The notes below the pieces were generated by a model, which was given only the letters and a program-made list of their open reading frames with translations, did not search any database and had not been told where the DNA came from. 9,022 bases of DNA, taken from CALJUZ01 sp003387805 (GTDB lineage Bacteria > Bacillota > Limnochordia > Limnochordales > ZCTH02-B6). The stretch lies in assembly GCA_937975235.1 (NCBI GenBank), contig CALJUZ010000084.1, positions 1 through 9,022 on the forward strand, in the 5' to 3' direction. Below, piece after piece: positions 5,567 to 9,022 of this stretch (position 1 is its first letter; every line of letters begins with the position of its first letter). The position numbers and the translations under genes are program-made.

Positions 5567-6337
5567 GTGGCAAAAGCGTCCTGGAACGGCGCAACGTCGG
5601 CCGGGGGGCCGGTGGCCTGGGATGATCCCAAGTCGGTGGCCGCGGAAGCGTACCGCATCCTGCGGACGAACCTGCTGTTCACCAATCCCGACCGACCGCT
5701 GAAGAGCGTGCTTGTGACCAGCCCGACGGTGGGCGACGGCAAAAGCACGGTAACGGCCAATCTGGCCGTTTCTTTCGCTCAGGCGGGCCGGCGCGTCATC
5801 GTCGTCAACGCGGACTTGCGCCGGCCGTCGGTGCACAAGCTGTTTCGCGTGCCCGAGGGCGCGGGCCTCACGTCCGTGCTGGTGGGACAGGCCACGCTGG
5901 AGGAGGCGCTGCGGGAGACCGACGCGCCCGACGTGCGGCTGCTCACCGCGGGGCCGACGCCGCCCAATCCGGCCGAGCTGCTGGAGTCGCAGCGCATGCG
6001 CACCGTCATGCGGGAGCTGGAGCAGCACGCGGATATCGTGCTGTACGACGCGCCGCCGGTCACCGTGGTGGCGGATGCGGGTCTTCTGGCGCCCCACGTG
6101 GACGGCTGCATCCTGGTGGTGAGCCTGGGCGTTACGCAGCGGGACATGGCCCGGGCGGCCGTGGAACAGCTGCAGCGGGTGGGCGGCCGGATTTTGGGCG
6201 CGGTGGTCAACCGCATCGGCCCGTCGTCCGGCTATTATTACTACTATTATTACGCCGACGAGGGCCACGGGGCCAACGGACGCGCGAAACTGTGGGAACG
6301 AGTCAAGTCAGGGCTGCTGGGGCTGCGGGCCCGGTAA
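5567..6337 (+). CDS. cpsD: Bacterial tyrosine kinase (BY-kinase, CpsD/CapB/YwqD family)
   Basis: Cytoplasmic protein-tyrosine kinase of 256 residues that works with a Wzz-type membrane adaptor and autophosphorylates a C-terminal tyrosine cluster to control polysaccharide assembly. Motifs are the ExxRxxR oligomerisation motif Glu27-Arg30-Arg33 (AEAYRILRTNL), Walker A TSPTVGDGKST (51-61), Walker A' VIVVNADLRRP (77-87), and Walker B IVLYDAPP (157-164). A run of seven tyrosines at 223-229 is followed by the acidic ADEG. The length fits stand-alone kinases of Gram-positives, not the fused Wzc type. One oddity is that the first Asp of the usual Walker A' DxDxR is Asn81 (Asp83 and Arg85 are kept). 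The next gene is the cognate phosphatase type. MinD/ParA relatives are excluded by the ExxRxxR and tyrosine-cluster features. Confidence 0.93.
   Translation: MAKASWNGATSAGGPVAWDDPKSVAAEAYRILRTNLLFTNPDRPLKSVLVTSPTVGDGKSTVTANLAVSFAQAGRRVIVVNADLRRPSVHKLFRVPEGAGLTSVLVGQATLEEALRETDAPDVRLLTAGPTPPNPAELLESQRMRTVMRELEQHADIVLYDAPPVTVVADAGLLAPHVDGCILVVSLGVTQRDMARAAVEQLQRVGGRILGAVVNRIGPSSGYYYYYYYADEGHGANGRAKLWERVKSGLLGLRAR
6233..6253 (+). repeat. TAT/TAC codon run encoding seven tyrosines
   Basis: Seven consecutive TAT or TAC codons form an AT-rich trinucleotide tract in an otherwise GC-rich gene. It encodes the kinase autophosphorylation cluster (residues 223-229). In-frame slippage would change the number of tyrosines without breaking the gene. 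Confidence 0.8.
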
Positions 6338-6582
6338 GACGCCGGCGGGGAGCCGGCGCGGGGTCGCCGCGCCGCCGCGCAGCGGCCCGTCACGCCTCGG
6401 GCGGCGGCCAAGGTTTGTAACTTAAATCTATGCGAGGGAGCGGAAAAACACGCACCGACGAAGTCGCCGAGAGTTCAGACGAATCAGGGGATACAGCTTG
6501 AAGCCTTACTAATCGAAACGTGGCGAGGGTTGGCACAGGAACGGCTTGGTGGGGGGCCGTGCATCGGTTGGGGGGAAAAGCC
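6338..6582 (+). other. Intergenic leader between kinase and phosphatase genes
   Basis: This 245-base gap is long for a tight operon. It starts with a perfect 7-bp hairpin (6340-6346 with 6352-6358, 5-base loop, no T-run) just after the kinase stop, then GC-rich sequence to about 6410. An AT-richer part to about 6520 follows. A small stem CGAC/GTCG occurs at 6456-6466. I see no riboswitch core, tRNA or convincing promoter. A frame open from GTG 6520 into the phosphatase is judged non-coding before 6583. Confidence 0.5.
6340..6358 (+). terminator. Hairpin after the kinase gene, no T-run
   Basis: CGCCGGC (6340-6346), loop GGGGA, GCCGGCG (6352-6358): a perfect 7-bp stem starting 3 bases after the kinase stop. 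Without a T-run it is more likely a partial terminator, pause site or mRNA-end stabiliser than a strong intrinsic terminator. Confidence 0.35.
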
Positions 6583-7425
6583 GTGATCGACCTTCATGCA
6601 CACGTGCTGCCGGGAGTGGACGACGGGCCCACGTCGTGGAGCGAGTCCGTGGAGATGGTGCGGATGGCGGCGGCCGACGGCATCGCCGCCATTGCAGCCA
6701 CGTCGCACATGATGCCCGACGGCGCGTTTGCCAACCGCCGGACGACGCTGCTGCCGCTGGTGTCGGAGCTGCAGGAGCGGCTTCGCCGCCAGGGCGTCGA
6801 CGTCGCCGTGTACCCGGGCGGGGAGGTGTACATGTCGCCCGACGTCATCGCCCGCCTGGAGCGCAAGGAAGTGCTGACGTACAACGACGCCGGCCGCTAC
6901 ATCCTGCTGGAGCTGCCGGCTACGGAGGTGCCGCCCTACGCCCGGAGGGTCATCGAGGATCTGGTGGACATGGGCATTCGGCCCATTATCGCCCATCCGG
7001 AACGCAACGCGGAGATTTCGCACAAGCCCCGGATCGCGAGACAGCTGGTGGACGCGGGCGCGCTGCTGCAGGTCAACGCCGGCAGCTTGCGCTGGCGGCA
7101 CGCGACCCGGCAGGCCGCCAAGTATTTGCTCACCCGCGGCTACGTGCACTTTCTGGCCACCGACTGTCACGGCGTATACACCCGCCGGCCCCGGCTGTCG
7201 CCCTACGTGGCCATCATCGCCGAGTGGATCGGCGCCGACGCCGTCAGGAAGCTGGTGCGGGACAATCCCGCGGCGGTGCTGGCGGGCCGGTGGCTGGACC
7301 CGCCGGAGATCAAGGAAAAGCCCGGCCTGGGCGCTCGTCTCTTCGGCGCGCTGCGGGGCGCTCGCCAGGAGCGCGGCCGGGTGAACGTGGAGTACGCCGT
7401 CGGCGTCCCGCCTTCCGCCCCTTGA
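6583..7425 (+). CDS. cpsB: PHP-family protein-tyrosine phosphatase (CpsB/YwqE type)
   Basis: Manganese-dependent phosphotyrosine phosphatase that dephosphorylates the BY-kinase tyrosine cluster, 280 residues. From GTG 6583 the protein begins MIDLHAHVLPGVDDGP, the canonical start of this family, and GGGGGGA lies 6 bases before it. An earlier GTG at 6520 would add 21 residues unlike the family. Metal-site residues are all in register: His5, His7, Asp14 (VDDG), His42 (TSHMMPD), Glu81 (GGE), Glu110 (LLELP), His138 (AHPER), Asp194 and His196 (ATDCH). The C-terminal DNPAAVLAGRWL is also usual; the last 40 or so residues are poorly conserved and Arg-rich. The position directly after the kinase supports the pairing. 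A histidinol phosphatase or polymerase PHP domain is less likely given the start motif and context. Confidence 0.93.
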   Translation: MIDLHAHVLPGVDDGPTSWSESVEMVRMAAADGIAAIAATSHMMPDGAFANRRTTLLPLVSELQERLRRQGVDVAVYPGGEVYMSPDVIARLERKEVLTYNDAGRYILLELPATEVPPYARRVIEDLVDMGIRPIIAHPERNAEISHKPRIARQLVDAGALLQVNAGSLRWRHATRQAAKYLLTRGYVHFLATDCHGVYTRRPRLSPYVAIIAEWIGADAVRKLVRDNPAAVLAGRWLDPPEIKEKPGLGARLFGALRGARQERGRVNVEYAVGVPPSAP

Positions 7426-7469
7426 TGCGAAGCGGCGCAGCGCGCGGAAGCTTTGGCGAAGAAGGTCTC

Positions 7470-7487
7470 GCCGCCGCAAACGGCGGC
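7470..7487 (+). other. Perfect hairpin between phosphatase and second Wzz gene
   Basis: GCCGCCG (7470-7476), loop CAAA, CGGCGGC (7481-7487): a 7-bp stem with a 4-base loop and no T-run. It could slow transcription or protect an mRNA end between the two genes; the role is not known. Confidence 0.45.
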
Positions 7488-7520
7488 CGTGCAAGGGACA
7501 AGACGGGGACTGAGCTCGGC

Positions 7521-7526
7521 AGGAGG
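7521..7526 (+). promoter_or_regulatory. Ribosome binding site that decides the second Wzz start
   Basis: AGGAGG, a full match to the anti-Shine-Dalgarno core, stands 7 bases before ATG 7534. It overrules the earlier in-frame TTG at 7453. ATG 7530 is out of frame. Confidence 0.75.
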
Positions 7527-7533
7527 ACCATGG

Positions 7534-8679
7534 ATGGAACCGGACATGGCCCGTCTCAACACGGAAGACGACATCATTGACTTGCGGCAGCTCTGGCTGG
7601 CGCTCCTGCGCCGCCGCTGGATCGTGGCGGCGGCCTGCGTGCTGGCGGTGCTGGCGGCCTTCGTCATCACCCGCATGGCCACGCCGGTGTACGAGGCCCG
7701 CACGACGCTGCTCATCAAAGACCCCGGCGCGTCGGGCGAGCGGATGTTTCTTGACACCGGCGCCGCCGTCGTGACCCGCAACCAGGTGCAAAACAGCGTG
7801 CAAATTTTGCGCAGCCGCCAGGTGGCGGAAATGGCCGTGGCCCGGCTGGGCGATCTGCTGCCGCCCGAGGAGCGGCAAGGCTGGGCGGACCGCATCTCTG
7901 TCCAGCCCGTGTCCAACACGGACACGCTCATCGTTTCGGTGCAGCATACCGACGCCCGCATCGCAGCGGCCATGGCCAACGCCGTGGCGGAGAGCTTCAT
8001 CGACCTCAGCCGGGAGCTGAACCGCAGCGAGACGACGGTGGCCCGGGAGTTCATTGAGGAGCAGCTGCAGGTGGCTCAGGCCCAGCTGATGGCGGCCGAG
8101 CAGGCGCTGAAGGCGTACCGGGAGGCCGGCAACGCGGTGCTGCCTTCGGACGAGACGCGGACCATTCTGAACCGGCTGGGCGACCTGGAGGCGCGGCTTC
8201 TCGATGCGCAGCTGGCACGGGAAGACGCGCTGCGCCGGGGCGCCACGGCGGAGGCCGCGGCGTACGACGCCCGCATCGCGACGCTCCAGGCGGAAATCGA
8301 GGCGGCCTCGCAGCGGCTGGCCGCGGTGCCCGAGCGGGAGATGACGCTGGCGGCCCTGCTGCGGGAGCAGACCGTGCTGGAGCAGGTGTTCCTGCTTTTG
8401 CGCGGCCGCCTGGAGGAAGTGCGGATCGCCGAAGCCATGCGCACTTCCAACGTGGCGGTCATTGACCCGGCGGTGCCGCCGACCCGGCCCGTCAGCCCCC
8501 GCCCCATGCTGAACATGGCGCTGGCCTTGTTCCTCGGGCTGTTTGCGGGCGTGGCCGGGGCGCTGCTCCTGGAGTTTTTCGACACGACGGTGAAGACCCC
8601 CGAGGAAATCGGCCCGCTCCTGGGCTTGCCGGTCCTGGGCCGCATCCCGGAGGAACGGGCGGGCACGGACCGGAGCTGA
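7534..8679 (+). CDS. Wzz-like chain-length protein/BY-kinase adaptor (second paralogue, with cytoplasmic tail)
   Basis: Inner-membrane polysaccharide co-polymerase of 381 residues. The N-terminal DDIIDLRQLWLALLRRRW leads into transmembrane helix 1 (about 29-47). The Wzz domain (VYEARTTLLIKDPG, then QNSVQILRSRQVAEMAV) is followed by an Ala/Glu/Arg-rich coiled coil (about 170-300). A GNVR-type end, SNVAVIDPAVPPTRPVSPRP, leads into transmembrane helix 2 (about 325-347). A 33-residue cytoplasmic tail (DTTVKTPEEIGPLLGLPVLG) is the segment that in fused Wzc proteins joins the kinase domain and in CapA-type adaptors activates a separate kinase. The protein ends soon after, so it is an adaptor, most likely for the kinase in this cluster. 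It shares the same membrane-entry motif with the first paralogue, including a 21-base identical stretch (5357-5377 and 8506-8526). Confidence 0.92.
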   Translation: MEPDMARLNTEDDIIDLRQLWLALLRRRWIVAAACVLAVLAAFVITRMATPVYEARTTLLIKDPGASGERMFLDTGAAVVTRNQVQNSVQILRSRQVAEMAVARLGDLLPPEERQGWADRISVQPVSNTDTLIVSVQHTDARIAAAMANAVAESFIDLSRELNRSETTVAREFIEEQLQVAQAQLMAAEQALKAYREAGNAVLPSDETRTILNRLGDLEARLLDAQLAREDALRRGATAEAAAYDARIATLQAEIEAASQRLAAVPEREMTLAALLREQTVLEQVFLLLRGRLEEVRIAEAMRTSNVAVIDPAVPPTRPVSPRPMLNMALALFLGLFAGVAGALLLEFFDTTVKTPEEIGPLLGLPVLGRIPEERAGTDRS

Positions 8680-8680
8680 G

Positions 8681-8709
8681 CCGGCGCCCGCCCGCAGCGC
8701 CCGGGCCGG
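8681..8709 (+). terminator. Weak hairpin after the polysaccharide cluster
   Basis: CCGGCGCCCG (8681-8690) can pair with CGGGCCGG (8702-8709) with a bulge, starting just after the second Wzz stop. The sequence after it is not T-rich. It may help end the transcript before the convergent gene; it could equally be chance in GC-rich DNA. Confidence 0.3.
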
Positions 8710-8765
8710 TCTCCTGTTGCATGCGGCGGCGTTCGTGCCGGCAGCCGCCGAGGCGTCGGCCGCCG

Positions 8766-8802
8766 GGCCGGCAACCGCCGACGCGGCGGCCCTGCGCCGG
8801 CC
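8766..8802. terminator. Nested stem-loop downstream of the minus-strand gene
   Basis: An outer GGCCGG/CCGGCC pair (8766-8771 with 8797-8802) encloses a perfect 6-bp hairpin CCGCCG-ACG-CGGCGG (8775-8789). It lies between the convergent ends of the second Wzz gene and the minus-strand partial gene. No T-run flanks it, so the terminator function is inferred from position. Confidence 0.35.
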
Positions 8803-8816
8803 TCCGCGCCGTCAGC

Positions 8817-8876
8817 CTAGGTGCCGTCAGCCGCCGAGCCGTCCGCCTAGGTGTCGTCAGCCGCCGCGCCGTCCGC
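8817..8876. repeat. 30-bp tandem repeat spanning a stop codon
   Basis: Two 30-bp units, 8817-8846 and 8847-8876, differ at only two positions. Both start with CTAGGTG on the plus strand. A diverged half-copy (GCGCCGTCAGC) precedes them to about 8806. On the minus strand each full unit ends in TAG, so the stop of the partial gene is inside the repeat and is duplicated. The encoded peptide ADGAAADDT resembles the Ala-Asp-Gly tail repeat of the ATPase. Confidence 0.85.
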
Positions 8877-9022
8877 CTTCGTGATGTCCGGCTCCGTACC
8901 ATCGGTCGTCGTGCTGTCCGCCTCCCCGGCGCCGGCCGCGGCCGGCCGGGGCAGCGGCACCACTTCAAAGCGCGACGTGCGTCCCGAGACGCTGGCCGAA
9001 GCCGACAGCCCGTCGGACCGCC
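8847..9022 (-). CDS. C-terminal end of an unrecognised protein (partial)
   Basis: The last 57 codons of a minus-strand gene that continues beyond the right edge. The frame reads RSDGLSASASVSGRTSRFEV, then VPLPRPAAAGAGEADSTTTD, then an acidic Ala/Asp/Gly/Thr tail ending ADGAAADDT and TAG at 8849-8847. The ordinary-looking amino acid mix (few Arg runs, unlike the other frames here) supports this frame. I do not recognise the family. The low-complexity tail is probably a disordered end. It converges with the polysaccharide cluster, so it need not be related to it. The last nine residues lie in the 30-bp repeat. Confidence 0.6.
   Translation of the reverse strand, partial: RSDGLSASASVSGRTSRFEVVPLPRPAAAGAGEADSTTTDGTEPDITKADGAAADDT

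Noticed and set aside
3557..6268. A 903-codon open frame on the minus strand crossing the peptidase, the first Wzz gene and the kinase
   Set aside because: It is antisense to Wzz and kinase and out of frame with the peptidase. Its product is dominated by Arg, His, Gln and Pro runs typical of shadow frames in GC-rich DNA, while the overlapping genes have complete family motifs.
6430..6501. A 23-codon ORF (MRGSGKTRTDEV start) in the kinase-phosphatase gap
   Set aside because: No Shine-Dalgarno site precedes it and the hydrophilic product matches nothing I recognise.
6415..6520. A possible c-di-GMP or other riboswitch before the phosphatase gene (ACGCAC word noticed)
   Set aside because: The conserved core words and paired elements of the GEMM, T-box and SAM classes could not be found around it.
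6520..6582. A longer N-terminus of the phosphatase from GTG 6520
   Set aside because: The extra 21 residues do not resemble the family, while GTG 6583 gives the canonical MIDLHAHVLPG start with a ribosome site.

Overview
This is a strongly GC-rich bacterial window (most codons end in G or C; short AT-rich patches occur only between genes). The gene types suggest a Gram-positive-style, low-branching GC-rich Bacillota (for example the Symbiobacterium/Limnochorda/Thermaerobacter type): a stand-alone BY-tyrosine kinase with separate membrane adaptors, a CpsB/YwqE-type PHP phosphatase instead of a low-molecular-weight Wzb-type enzyme, an OpuA-like transporter, and purine-rich Shine-Dalgarno sites with frequent GTG starts. 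The taxonomic guess is inference from content only.

Layout. Positions 1-191 hold a short GC-rich tandem repeat and the leader of an ABC transporter operon. Positions 192-2103 (+) encode the ATPase and permease of a glycine betaine/quaternary amine importer of the OpuA/ProVW family, overlapping by 14 bases and followed by a hairpin plus T-run. No substrate-binding protein is present in the window. Positions 2320-2589 (+) hold a small PEGA-domain ORF with no good start, probably a remnant or frameshifted gene. It converges on an M20 family dipeptidase at 2665-4032 (-), with a perfect 13-bp stem-loop between them.

Positions 4259-8679 (+) form an exopolysaccharide/capsule control cluster. It contains a Wzz-like chain-length protein, a BY-kinase with a seven-tyrosine tail, a PHP-type phosphotyrosine phosphatase, and a second Wzz-like protein with a longer cytoplasmic tail. 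By family knowledge, the membrane adaptor activates the kinase through its cytoplasmic tail, the kinase phosphorylates its own tyrosine cluster, and the phosphatase reverses this, which sets polysaccharide chain length and output. No glycosyltransferases lie in the window. The end of an unrecognised minus-strand gene enters from the right (8847-9022); its stop codon sits in a 30-bp tandem repeat.

The least ordinary features are: GC-rich minisatellite-like repeats sharing related words at several places, one of them coding for the ATPase tail where CBS domains would be expected; the paired Wzz paralogues bracketing one kinase/phosphatase pair; an Asn in the kinase Walker A' motif; a TAT/TAC codon run encoding Tyr7; and the PEGA remnant. 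I did not find a clearly new multi-gene system.
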